Shown: positions 10,976 through 22,930 of the stretch, one piece after another
How the letters are laid out: the number at the start of each line of letters is the position of its first letter
Position numbering within the stretch: the first letter of the stretch is position 1
From: Armigeres subalbatus
Lineage: Eukaryota > Arthropoda > Insecta > Diptera > Culicidae
Direction of reading: 5' to 3'
DNA length: 64,000 nucleotides
Assembly: GCF_024139115.2 (NCBI RefSeq)
Contig: NC_085139.1
Coordinates: 143,146,652-143,210,651 of the forward strand
Notes under the pieces: model-generated
What the model saw: only the letters and a program-made list of their open reading frames with translations
Database searches by the model: none
What the model was told of the DNA's origin: nothing
Program-made: the position numbers and the translations under genes

Positions 10976-13900
10976 CGGATCAGTTGTAACAACTTTTTCA
11001 CCGCTTGGTGGCATAAGTCTCGTTGAATTACTTCACCACCCGAAACATCATCGAATGATGGATTCTTAGATCTTTCCTGATCCATCTGTTTGACACAATC
11101 GGTTTTCCAACGTCGGTGCAAATAACTTTCTGGCAAATCGGCGCTTGTTCCGATGACTCTGATCCCTTGATTCTAGTATGTACACTTTTTAAGATAATTT
11201 TTCAAGTCGTCAGAAATTTTAGATCCATCATGTATCGCAGTTATGACAGGTGTATTTTTTAATTTTTTTCACAGAATATTCAGTGCATAATCAATAATAA
11301 AGAACCACTGATGATATTTTTTTTTAGCTTTGTATTTTGATGCTCAACGTACCTTTTCCATGAACATCAATCGCTTTATAATATTTTGCTTAAAAAAAAT
11401 TTCCCATTAATTGGAGATGCTCTCAATGGATAATTTCTAATATGACAGTAGCAATGAATATAAAAACAAAGACAAATCCTTATTTTATTTTACTCATACT
11501 TCTTCCCTAAAAGCGTTTATCTAACAAAGATACGATAATAACCAACAAGCGTTCGGGTGGCTCGGATTGACAAATTCCTCACACGCTCGATGATAAATAG
11601 CCTCGGAGGAGATCATTTGTCAAGCACCGGGAATAAAAAAAACGAATATCAAAGTGAGGACGAATCATCAAAAAAAGATAAATATTAAATTACATCGTAT
11701 TAATACGAATCACTTGTTTTGTCATTTCAAGTTCATAAAGGCGATCAGTTTGATTTGAATAAAAGGAAACCAAGTGACATAGAATGCAAACAGGGGGAAA
11801 GAGCCATGCTATAGGGCACGCAGGCAGTCGCTTCCAATGCGCCGTGTGTTATTTATGTTAAACACGCTCCCGGTACAATAACTTGTGTCATCGAGCTCTA
11901 TTTTGCCACCGCTCGCTCGCTCGCTACTTCAGTGTTCAGCGTCCAAAGTCTGCGGTGCTGCGGAGGCTGCTCAACAATACACCTCAGGTGTGATTAATAG
12001 CTGCCTGCCTGGGAGACCCCGGCAAAGGCAACGCATTGATGCCGAGTGTCAAAGAAGGGCCGTACCGAAAGCTCGGAACGTGTTGTAGATTGAAAAATTG
12101 TGATTATAATGTAATCTTGCCTTAATAATATGCAACCGTGTGGCGGGCATGAGGACATCAGACGGGACGTAGCCTGGACGCCATGAGAAAGTGAGAGAAA
12201 AGGGGTAATCAATAAGAAAATCTACATGAGTATAGAATAACAGTACATACAATAATGCCACTGAAGATTATAATCGGGGCACGACGAGAGGAAAATCAAT
12301 CGAGAGGATATACAGGAATTGACAGACGAAGTGGCAAAAGGGGATCAAGTTTCAACGGTGCTGCGCCTGGGCAATTATTATCGACTCATTCTTTCGGCAG
12401 CAGGTCGTCTTCTATCTACGTGCTGTGTGGATATGCGAGAGCCGACCGGATGATCGATGGCAGGTTGATAGGCATCAGTTAAGCAGGCCTTTGAGAGCAG
12501 CAGCAGCAGCAGCAGTGAAAAGAGTATCAAATCTCCCGCGCCACCAACAAGATTGAGTTTTGTTGAGGCCCATCATATGAATAGGATTACGAACGATCGG
12601 CCACGTTGTGGGCCGTGAGAGAGTTATTGAGAAAGGTTAGTTTTTGGCGTATCTGACGGTTTAATTGAGGGAATCCTTAGAAGCGTGTGCAACTTGCTCC
12701 CTGATAGAATGTCAAGAGTGCGTACAACGCTGGGCGAGAAACATTTCTTCTCGTGGTATTTTAGTACGAGGGCACGACCGAAAAGGTACGTTCTTTTTCA
12801 AAGGTTGGAGATCAATATCCAAACGACCATAAGCGTATCCGGAGGATTGTAATCAGATACTGGATCAACCTACCGCCCGCAGTCAGTACTGAGGCATCCG
12901 TCCGGACGTGGTGAGTTTGATTTTTTGACAAATGACGAGCAGATTGTTCCTGGGGCTGACCGCATTCTCGTGGGGTATCGAATATACGGCTAGGAATGCG
13001 ACACATTTTGTGGTCGATCGAGGAGGCTGAAAGGAACCGTTAAATGAGTATTTTTTATTGTGTAGAATGCGTTTATCTTTTATTGAATGTCCTAGAAAAT
13101 AGTAGAAAAACGTAGATATTATCATTTAATAGTTCTAACTGGTTCTAATAGAGACAAATATTCAGAACCGAATGCAAATGTGGATCGTGAATATTTGTAT
13201 AAAAATATGGGTAGAAAATATTTTTTTGCCTTTTTCGGTCCCAATGGCTATTATATTCACTCCATAGAAGGCTCAGAAACCCATATCAGTTTTTGTATAC
13301 CAATTGCCTTAGCTCGTCAAACTGAGATACAAGGTTGCTTCAATATATTAGAAGGCAGTGACACATTATAAAGTCAACTTCCGCGATTATTTTACTAGGG
13401 AAAACAGAACAAAGAAAACGAATGGTCATCCGACAATATTGAACATTCGGCCGCTCATCTATGAGATCCTTGAAGATAATTATAGAAAATGTAAGGTTAT
13501 TGCTATTCACAATATTGTACGTATGCTCATACAGAAATATAGTCTACAAGTATCTAGCTTCTTTGATAAGTTTTGAAAATTTTGTCGCCTCGTGGTGGAG
13601 TGATGTGTAGAAAGCTTTGATAGCATATGCCAATGTGTATTGCAGTCGCTTTACTCATCTTTGAGAGTTTTGAAAATTTTAACAAAAGTTATGCAGTTTT
13701 GTGCAAGTCAACGGTACTTTACATATCAACAATATTCAACATTTGGACATCGTTCAAAATGTTTGTCAAAATCTAGTAGTATTATTACATATTATTAAAA
13801 GCCTATATTGTATGACAAATGTAATGTGTGTAAAGCGTTGAACATGTTCCTCTCGAACTACATTTTCTCTACATATACGATCAAAGTCTCACCAAATGCT

Positions 13901-14150
13901 ATGCATCGTTTCATCAACTAATACTTTCTCCGGAAAATACATCTCTCATTAGTATCCAATATCCACATGTGTGCTGTTTCTTTTCGATGGCATATTCTGA
14001 TAAACGGTTTTTGCATATCATGAGCGTGTTGTGAATATTATTCATTCAACAACGAACATTCGATTTATCTTTGAAGTGGATCGGATTCCACGGTCCGTGT
14101 CGCCACTGGCCACTGATTAATACAATGTTGAATGAGGTTCGCGGAACGCT
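10976..14150. other. non-coding stretch with a possible unique regulatory patch
   Basis: No gene recognised. The part at 11885-12100 has balanced composition, no TE motifs, a CTCGCTCGCTCGCT run and the palindrome ACACCTCAGGTGT followed by TGATTAAT, which includes E-box and homeodomain-type words. The rest is AT-rich with short frames. Confidence 0.35.
12496..12515. repeat. (AGC)n microsatellite
   Basis: Six AGC triplets plus a partial one, uninterrupted. Confidence 0.9.
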
Positions 14151-14363
14151 TAGGCGAAGGAAGGGTGACGCTGAGAGGATGTAGTTTTCCCGATTGGTAG
14201 ATCCACTACCTGCTTCAGATGAAGTTTGACTGCTACCGCATCTCCTTCGTTTCTCTTCATCACGTCATCGGTCATCGTCCCCCGGGATGGCGCATCATGA
14301 GTTTTCTTCGACGTACCCTTCCTTATCCCCATCCTGGAGCGACCTCCCTTTCCGATCACGCCA
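14150..14363 (-). CDS. possible small exon or ORF, unknown
   Basis: A minus-strand frame that stops at 14150-14152 is hydrophilic and coding-like (GRSRMGIRKGTSKKTHDAPS, then MTDDVMKRNEGDAVAVKLHL). It is preceded by TTTTATTCATTTTCTAG, which looks like a splice acceptor ending at 14364. A Met within it would give about 59 codons. No domain is recognised, and no matching donor is evident at a plausible distance. It could equally be chance in a GC-richer patch of hh intron or flank. Confidence 0.2.
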
Positions 14364-14399
14364 CTAGAAAATGAATAAAACGCAACACCTCGAGATTAC

Positions 14400-16764
14400 C
14401 TCAAATTACACTTAATATGTTTTGCTTTCGGTCCGACCAAACTGGCGGTGTGGAGTTTGCCTTGTCGTCTGCTTCTCGAACTCAGAACTGCTGCAGTTTG
14501 CCTTCTATCTTTTGCTGCCTTCTCTATCAACCGCACAACAAGCACCGATGTTACTGCTGCTGAAGATGACGAAGGCTAACCGAAAAGTCGTGTAACTTGT
14601 CACTTTTATTAATGCGCTTTAAGCCACTTAATAGTGTGATCTCCACCTTCGGTTATATCCCAGTCTTCGGAGTCAACCAACTACTAATGCTTAACAAATT
14701 GTTTACGACTGTAGACCCCATAACCTGAAATTTATGGCCCGTACAGTAAAAGCAGACCTTATGTTGATGATGCACCACCCGAAACGGTTAAAAATACCAC
14801 CAGTCCAGCGAGAATCCTTTTTTCATGATGGTCCGAGCGTTAGTCAAAATCATGTTGAGTTGAACAAAGTGACATGGCTAGCGACGAGAGCCAGTGTGCA
14901 AAGCCGTAGCAAGTTTTTGGCTAAGGAGTCGCAACAGAAAAAAAAATTAATATGGCCGTTTGGTGTCATTCTAAGCTTTAACAAGATCTACAAGGAGGAA
15001 ACATTTTTCGCGGCTTAAGCACCCTATCGTTACGAATTGAAATTTATATACTACGAAATAGTCAAATGTTTCTCTTTAAAATTAACAAAACTCGTCTTGT
15101 TTGTCAGCAATATTAGTGCAGTTATTTGACAATTATTGCATAGAAATCAATTCGTTATATTCCATCGTAGTTGCTGTACAACGCATGTTTGTTTCTAAGA
15201 ACAACGGCTCAAAGGACGAAACGATAATACCCATAAAAATGGTACCTACTCATAGTACTTATACATGTACTTGACTTCCGATTATAATTTATGGCAATGC
15301 CTGAAGAAAATAACTTGCCTTATGGCAATCTACGCAGCAAAAATTATGACCGATTATGGCCATGCTCGTTCCACTGGGACCGGATAAAACGAACTGTTCA
15401 ATCTACCGCTAAAGAACGTATTAAACATGGTTCAGATAGGCACCTCTTCCTATTGGCAGAAGTGCACCTTTTTGATTGTGCACTGGGAGAATGAGCGAAG
15501 AATGACCGCCTTTTGACTTTCCCATAAATATTATAGCGTAAATATAGCTCTTCTGGTAGGGGCTGTACCGGAGACCTTTCCAAAGAAGAGAGGTTTATGC
15601 TTGCAAGTGCTTCTCCACCAATGGATCATCTTCTATCATGGGATGTTTGCTCTTTACACCGATCGCGCCTTACCTCGATTTGATCAGGCACGAGGCAAAT
15701 GGAAGGCAGCTATCATAACTTTACTCTTGTTTATTGCACTTCATTGCATTCTCTTTCGCGAGTTTATTCTGCTTTAGAGGAAGCGAGTTTTTTTTTTGAA
15801 AGTGTGGGTGATTTTCTTGTAACAAAGTCAAATGTGGAAGCATGGTGGGCTATTTCACAGAGGAAGATTTAAACTTGTAGTGGCCAAATTTGTTAACAAA
15901 AATCCAAATTGAATATAAAATTGAATTCAACCATGCGTTGCTGGGCAATTTCATATATAAGCAACATTTCTTTATGAAAAAAAAATCTTCATAGTTGTAC
16001 TTCTATGAATAAAAATGTAACGCATGAAAGAAAAAAAAACAAAATTTCAGCAAAAACAATAGTCTTTTCTTGTTTTCAACTGAATCCAGACGACAACATG
16101 AACATCAAGAGTCAACACATAAGGTTTGACCCCGACTGGCTCTACAAAATTATGCAGCATAGCATCATGACACCATAAACTAGACACCAACTTTACTCTA
16201 CATACATGCTCATACATTTGTTAAGTTGGTGTCCTGCAAAAGGCCTTAACTGTTGAGTGTTGACACATAGTAGTGTATCTTATTGTTATTAATATAGTAA
16301 ATGACTGAAATGTCCCTAGAAAAATAACAACTTTTCCATTGAAAATTTAAAAATTGGCAATGAAAAAACCAGCCAAAATCTCTACTCAGTAAGTGACTGA
16401 GTTATTCAAAATTTCAACAAAACAAATATTTTTCTGCACAAAAAAAATCATAAGAGCAAATTCTTTCGAAAAATGATTTCAAGTAAAAATATCTTCGAAA
16501 AAAATTAAAAATAATAATAAAAATAAACATTTTTTTAAATTCGACTTGTTCTTTAAAAGTACTTATTGTTGTTTTGTTTGTTTTGTTTCATGAAAAATAT
16601 ATATTTTTCAAATGTTTTTTTTATTAGAAATATACATTTTATGTAAAATTTTGTATTTTTTAATCGCAACGGATTTTTTTAGACTCTCAAGAAGATTCAT
16701 ATTTTTCGCAAACATCACCATTACGTTTAAAAAAAATCAACAAAACGGATTCTGTATTCTCATG
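14400..16764. other. non-coding stretch, no gene recognised
   Basis: Short frames only. An 11-bp hairpin (GACACCAACTT / AAGTTGGTGTC) sits near 16194-16244. From about 16300 the sequence becomes very A/T-rich with homopolymer runs leading into the array at 16765. Confidence 0.35.
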
Positions 16765-17660
16765 CAAAGTTCTTCGGAATTTCCTCGTCATTTTTTTTTC
16801 AAAATTTCCTTGGGATGTTTTTTGGAATTTCAACGGAAAAGTGTTTGGAATTTTATTGAATTAATTATTCCAAAATCGACGATTTTTTGCTGGCAAAATT
16901 TTGGATTTTTTTTGGGAAGCTCGGAAAATTCTTCGGATTTTACTTGGGAAACTCTTTGAAATGTCGGATTTTTTTTTTCGATTTATTTTTGTGATTTTTC
17001 TCGGAAAACTTTTCGGTTTTGTTTGGGAAATACTTTGGAAAATTTCCTAAAGAAGTTCTTCATAATTTCCTTGGCAGATTTTTTTGAAATATCTTTGTGA
17101 AACTCTTAGGAATTTCTTTGGGATGTCTTCGAAACTTTCTGGGGAAAATCTACGCAATTTCTTTGGTACGCTATTCGGAATTCGCCCGAGAAGGCCTTAA
17201 GATTTTTTTTTCAGTAAAGCCTTAGTAATTCTCCAGAAGATTCCTGGGAAATTCATCTGATTTTTATCGGAAGTCTGAATTTTCCCGAGAAAATCTTAGG
17301 AATTTCCAATACCCCGAAGAAATTTTTAAGATTTTTTTTGGAAAATTTTCCGTAAATTCTTATGGATTTCTTTGCGAAACTTTTTGGAATTTCCTCGGGA
17401 AACTAACCACAATTTCCTGTGGAGATTCTTCGGAATTGTTTCCTCGAGATATTTCTTCGTAAATTCCTCGGGAAAATATTCCAAAGTTTCTCGTAGAACT
17501 TCTCTCTATGTCTTTGGAAAACTATTCGGAATTTCTTCGGGAAATTTTCCGAAAATTCCTCGGGAAACTGTTTGAGATTTTTTTTGGGAATCTTTGGAAA
17601 CTATTCGGAATTTTTCCCGAAAGTTCTTCGAAACTTCCTCGGGGTATTTTCGAAAAAATG
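16765..17660. repeat. degenerate tandem array of GGAATTTCcTCGGGAAA words
   Basis: For about 900 bases, TTCGGAATTTCCTCGGGAAAC and its variants recur every 20-40 bases with heavy divergence. All frames through it give repeated Phe/Gly/Pro/Arg-rich peptides, which reflects the repeat and not a protein. The word itself is nearly self-complementary (GGAATTTCC, TTCCGAA), so the array could fold extensively. Confidence 0.65.
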
Positions 17661-17774
17661 AACCGACGTGAAAATTTATTAATCAGAGGTCTGACGCGCC
17701 GATGCAAAAATGTCGGCGTCGACGTAACGTCAAAAACAGTCGACGACGGTGGCGCATACATCTATCAGTGTGCT

Positions 17775-18305
17775 GCAAGCAGATAGTTCACACCGACCGG
17801 ATCGGGTTTCTTTTGTTTTGCGCGATCGAAGTGAAAATGAATTGGTGCGCGTTCGATTGTTTGATTAGCAGAAAATTTTCACAGTGACATCAAATCGAAA
17901 ACTATTCCTGCTGTCAATGAAAGCAAATTGGAAATTAATTTTGATGTGGGTTTTCGTTAACAAAATAAGTAATTAATTTGATGTTATATCACATAATTTA
18001 GAAATCTGCAATAAAATGAAATCATAAGATGTCATCAAACATGAATATTAGAATTTGAATACAAATAATGAATTCAATTTGATGTCGATATCAAAATATG
18101 TTTTCAATTTGTTCTATTTATTATATCAGACTTTGTTCGGGTTGTTCTGCTTTGCACGATCGAAGTAAAAAAATAGTTAGTGCGAGTTTGGTCGTGGTGT
18201 GCAAAACAAGCGGATAGTTTGTGCGATCCGGTCGGATTTGTTCTGCTTTGCGTGGCCGAAGTAAATATTAATAAATGCGTAGTTGATCGTGTTTTGTGCA
18301 TCAAG
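17775..18305. repeat. three diverged copies of a ~100-bp repeat
   Basis: Copies at about 17775-17875, 18105-18200 and 18198-18305 share GATAGTTTGTGCGATCCGGT, TTCTGCTTTGCGYGATCGAA and TAGTGCG-TT-GATCGTG. A 201-bp insert (17886-18086) separates the first two and is bounded by inverted GACATCAAAT / ATTTGATGTC, so it may be a small element of its own. Confidence 0.55.
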
Positions 18306-18761
18306 TACAGGTCGGACTCGATTATCCGGAGTATCGATTTTATTTTCACTCCGGATAATCGAATCACCAGAAAAAAAAATCAAATCTGCAATTAAATAAC
18401 GAAAAACTAATGTTTTTTTACTTGCAGTGATGTTGTCAGAAATTATTTAGGAAAAACCCTGAATAATCCACCTAGCGGCATCGGTGACTTTCTGGTGTAT
18501 TATAGAAAAATAGTAAATAGTAGCCAATTTTCAATATGAAATGATAAGACAGAATTCCCATTTGAATGCAACCTGTTGGTTGAGAATACGTGTCAAAAAA
18601 GTGACAGGACTATTTACGCGCTTTTTGTACAAAAATATTATTGTGGCCGATATTTTTGATCCCAAAGTTTGATCTAGTCAATTTTCAACAGAAAGCAATG
18701 AAACTTTTGAGTCCATTGTCCGATCCATAAAACTTTCAATAGGCAACAATGTGAAGGCACG

Positions 18762-18865
18762 CATGCAGGCTATTTACGCATCCACACCAACGGCGACAGA
18801 ATCGCATTCGCCATAATAGCGTCGCGATTGTCGCTTTCCTTTGGTTTCGGAGGAACCTTAATAGG
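18762..18865. mobile_element. relic of a GCGACAG-type inverted-repeat element
   Basis: GCTATTTACGCATCCACACC, AACGGCGACAGAATCGC and GCGTCGCGATTGTCGC match the element at 41003-41172 in order and orientation. It is nested in the pogo-like element. Confidence 0.5.
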
Positions 18866-19970
18866 ATTTCCCATTAAATGCAATTAGTTGGAAGCAAATC
18901 GGATAAGGATAAGTGCTAAAAAATGGGTTAGATTTTGCGCACTCTAACATACAGAAACCACTTCAATTCGTCGACCATAGACGGTCGTTATATAATACTA
19001 TGGTTCTATAAGGTACACTTCTTGTCCAAGAAATACAAAAAGGAGTCTTGAGAATCAAAAAATTAAGCAACGATCCGCGCATAAAATAACCATGGTTGAA
19101 AAAAGGTCGATTTTTGCGTTACGAAATAAATGGATTATAGTTTAAGGAGGATCTTCTGCAAGAAAACCTCCAATTGGAAGAACATCGGGTCAAGTAAGAG
19201 AAACTGAAGACGGCCTTACAGTTGAGGATGAAATACGTATATGTAAAAGTATTTCGAGGTGGTGGAATTAAATGGAATTGTGCTAAACTCGTCGTATGGC
19301 AGTGAAAACATTCCATTAAAAAAGAGCTAAATAATTTTATTGAGAACATCGGTACTGATGACGAATTTCGACTTATTTTACACATGGCCCTCAATGGCAA
19401 TTGTACAAGAACGAAGCGTTTTATCACAACGTTTATTTATCTGCCTCTTTTTTCGCTTTTGTATCAAGGGCGAGCATTTTTTCCTGTCTGGATATGATCA
19501 AAAAACCTTATGCTTCTCGTCTATCGCCGTAAATTATCAATTGAGAGCGAAATCTGCGATACTTGTTATGCACGTTCTATGGTGGTGTGGTTACGTTTTC
19601 ATCTTTCGAATGAGCGACTGCTTTGTCAGTTTTTAAACCACAATGGATTGATCTAAATAAAAAAACTGATGATTTTGTCTTAAATGCAACAGCTTAATTG
19701 ACAAACGATCAAGTAATTACATGGAAGAAAAAGAGAGGAAACGGACTACCATGTGAAAGTTCTTAAAGCGAGATGTTCGTGGACATGTTCTTGAGAAAAT
19801 CATTGATTCATGGAATTGAGATTAAATATTTAGAACACCTTTACTTCAGTCCCTCCCATTCCAGCTGCGTTCATGTTTCTTTATATAATCATATTTTGTA
19901 TCAATATAATAGTAATATATTAATTTGAATTAGTGAATTTGATATACAAGCCTAGCCTATAATCAAATTT

Positions 19971-19993
19971 ATATATATATATATATATATATA
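19971..19993. repeat. (AT)n microsatellite
   Basis: Uninterrupted AT dinucleotides inside the pogo-like element. Confidence 0.95.
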
Positions 19994-20431
19994 AACCTTT
20001 TTCAACCCTTCCCACGCCCTAGATACGTCCCATATTGTTAAAATAATCATATTGTATAGTATAATATTGAAATAAAAAAAAAATAAAATTTAAAAAAATC
20101 GAAGAAAAAAAATACTCCGGATAATCGAGTCTAAAATTCCGGATAATCGAGTCCCCGGATAATCAAGTCCCCGGATAATCGAGTCTCTGGATAATCGAGT
20201 CCGACCTGTAGTTAGTTTGCTTGATTATATGCGCGTAAATTAATGTGTTCGATTAGCACGCCGCTTTGACAGGCAGGAACGTAAGTTGGACATTTTCAAT
20301 ACGTGTTAAGACATCCCATCCCATGGATCGCATCGCTTACCGAACTGAATTCAGATAAACAATCCCTAATCGGTTAGTTCGATTTTCGGAGTGGCTTTCA
20401 GTCGTGAATAATAGCGTTGACAATTTTATTT

Positions 20432-20480
20432 CATCGCCGACGTTTCGATCCGGGGATGGGATCTTCTTCAGGACTCGATG
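20432..20480 (-). ncRNA. hammerhead-ribozyme-like motif of Penelope-like type
   Basis: Read on the minus strand, the parts occur in the type I hammerhead order. Stem I 5' strand is CATCGAGTC. The core CTGAAGA (CUGANGA) follows. Stem II is GATCC/GGATC, 5 bp with a 7-base loop. Then comes GAAA, a C-G and a GTC cleavage triplet, and the stem I 3' strand GGCGATG. Stem I pairs as 3 bp, a 2-base bulge and 4 bp. Stem III is almost absent, as is known for the minimal hammerheads of Penelope-like elements. One extra A follows CTGAAGA, so activity is uncertain. No Penelope RT or GIY-YIG domain was recognised nearby; this is probably the remnant of a terminal repeat. Confidence 0.6.
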
Positions 20481-20489
20481 GCAGTCAAT

Positions 20490-22661
20490 TTGTTAATTAC
20501 CGCTATATTCGTACGGAGTTTTGTCACTTGATTGGTGGAAATTGTATCATGGGTAATCACCCATTCTCTGGCTGCAAAACATCGTGTCAAAAAGTGTTCG
20601 AAGTGAACTATATTTTGTCCAATGAGGCCAGACGAAGTGCTGTTATTGACTGAAAATTAATGATCTCACTCTCTTTGCAACTTCGCAAGTTTTTGTCAAT
20701 CAAGAAGTAGCAGCTACAAATTGTACGGACATAATAATCATGCTCAATTCTGTTATGGAAATGGCACACTTATGACTATGATAGAAAAACGGCTGAATTA
20801 CAAATGTTATTTATAATGGAATTATTTGTTTAGAAAAGTGTAATCAGTTTTACTAGCGATTTCTTTTGTTAGTACGTACTGCCTTATTATTACATTTTGG
20901 ACCGTTCTCTCGTATGAATCGGTCGCGCATTTTCGAATGAGTATAAAATAATTAAAAATTTCGAAAGTTAGATTTTTAGAGATAAAAAAATGATTAGCTG
21001 CATAAAAGTTTTCAGTTGAACATTCGTGTAAACATTTTAGAAGTACATTTTACCATGTTAAAATTCCATGATTTCTCGCACTTGTTCAACAGATGGCAGA
21101 ACCGTGTTTTCATCCTCTCGAACTGACATCCTTCCTATGACACGACAAAGCATATTGCTGATTCATGCCAACAAACCTATCTTCATATAATCATGTTCTC
21201 ATTCTGGGAACAAATGAACCGAATATTCTGCACTACCCTTGAATTCATCGCACTATTTTCCTTTGCTCTGAATTTATTGTGCCCTTGATCGATACCAGAC
21301 TTGTGAACGTGGATGTGCCCCAGATCTGTTTCGCGGAGATTCTTCTTCTCTAAAAAAAAATCGGTGACGATAATGCGCCTCTTGATAATAACCAGCTGAC
21401 GCCACACAAAGAATGCTCTTCAGTAGACGACGATAGACGACATTTCGCCTTCATTAAAGTGATTTTTAATTATTTTATTTACGCTGCCACGGTTTATCTA
21501 ATGCGCACCCCGTTATAATGGCATATTGATTCAGTCATTGCCGGGCATCTTGCGTGTGCGCTCTCACCATGCCTCCCTAGCCTACCGCTGCCCCAGACGA
21601 TTGATTTTATAATAAATCGGGGAGAGTTGGTAAGTACGCATATTTGTATCAATAGGTTCACAGTTTGAATCAAGACGTGTTTCACTCGCGAAAATAGGAA
21701 TTCATATATTTTTAAGTTTGTTTTTCAGTGTTGGATTATTTCTAAGATCGACATTTTTGAAAAATCATTCCTGTATCAATTTGCAACATCTAAGACCACT
21801 TTCCCCAGTAACAAACCGCAGCGAGAAAAGATCAATCTCTTGATTATTGATCCCATCGCGCGCCGTGCAATGGGCCTGCGGCAGAAAGGGGGACCGTACT
21901 ACGTGGCAGCGTGAAATGTAAACATCGTGATTGTGTCGCGCTCATTTGAAGAGAAAATCAGCGCTCGCAATTGCCTTCCAAATCGATGGGTATGAAAAAG
22001 TTAAATATAATAAAGCCATTTGTTTATTATGAGCCATATACTATGTAGCGAGACGGAGAATAGTGCGCTCCGGTGGACCATGCTAATGGAAGCTAGCATT
22101 TGCGTAGACTAGAAGCGAAGAGGCTTAGACAAAAACTTTGGAAATTAGTAGTCACGTACACCCCTTTAATTATAATTGAGTAACGTGTGATTTTAATGTT
22201 GATATACAGTTTATTAAATAAATGAATAAAGAATATTCCCATGACATAACCCCGGCACCCAACAGTTGCCCTTTTCATTACTTCACTGTACAAAGCTGTC
22301 TGCAAGAGATATGGGCAAATGCGCAAAATCAGTGCAGTTTCGTATCATCGTCACATTTGCTGACTTAAAAGATGTGCAATTTCCTAGGAAAAGGAAATCT
22401 GCATAATGTGTTCAATCAACATTCGTCTTGCGGATAAACGCTATTTGTTGGTGTTTGGTAACTATAGCAATAGAGCGCCAATATCTCGTGCGATATCGCA
22501 AAAATCGTGTCATCGAAAGGGAGAATAGTTTGTTGATTGTTTACTCACACTATCGGGTGACGATCTCGCAATATTTAAGAATGAATAATATTAGGTTTTG
22601 TTGAGAAAATTGTCATGTAATATCATTACATTTGTTATTACATTACATTATTCAGTGGTTT
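20490..22661. other. non-coding stretch, no gene recognised
   Basis: Short frames only. A patch at 21838-21985 is GC-richer and without TE motifs (CTTGATTATTGATCCCATCG, GTGCAATGGGCCTGCGGC), and 21490-21620 holds GATTGATTTTATAATAAATC; both could be unique regulatory DNA. Confidence 0.35.
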
Positions 22662-22930
22662 CCCGACTAGGAAGGCAAAACAAGATTATAACATGATTGT
22701 AACAACATCAGTTATTTATATCAACCGTTGATATAATCGAGTTATGATCAATTATTATCATATTTTTTCTTAACAAAATTATAACAGAATTAGTTATGTT
22801 TCATTGTTTTGTTAGAAAATTTAGTTATTTTAACAACATCCTGAACCAAGTTTATAACAGCCTATGTTAGAAAAACTGTTGAACTCAGTAACACAATATG
22901 ATATAAATTTGTTATTCTCTCCTGATTGGG
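22662..22930. mobile_element. CCCGAC...ATTGGG inverted-repeat element, 269 bp
   Basis: CCCGACTAGGAAGGCAAAAC at the left matches, inverted and diverged, the right end ATTCTCTCCTGATTGGG. TT flanks both ends, consistent with a 2-bp target duplication. The interior has several TTATAAC/GTTATAA words. Non-coding MITE-like element. Confidence 0.5.

Larger units (their letters stand above)
18308..20208. mobile_element. pogo-like DNA transposon, non-autonomous, 1.9 kb
   Basis: Termini are CAGGTCGGACTCGATTATCC at the left and its inverse at the right (ending CCGACCTG), each flanked by TA (18306-18307, 20209-20210). The CAG...CTG ends and TA duplication fit the pogo branch of Tc1/mariner. Subterminal copies of CCGGATAATCGAGTC lie at both ends, with about five at the right (20115-20200), and may be transposase-binding sites. 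No transposase-like frame was seen inside, so it is probably mobilised in trans. A relic of another inverted-repeat element lies at about 18762-18865. Confidence 0.75.

Noticed and set aside
16612..17786. ORFs of 67-115 codons with repeated Phe/Pro/Gly peptides
   Set aside because: They are translations of the degenerate tandem array.
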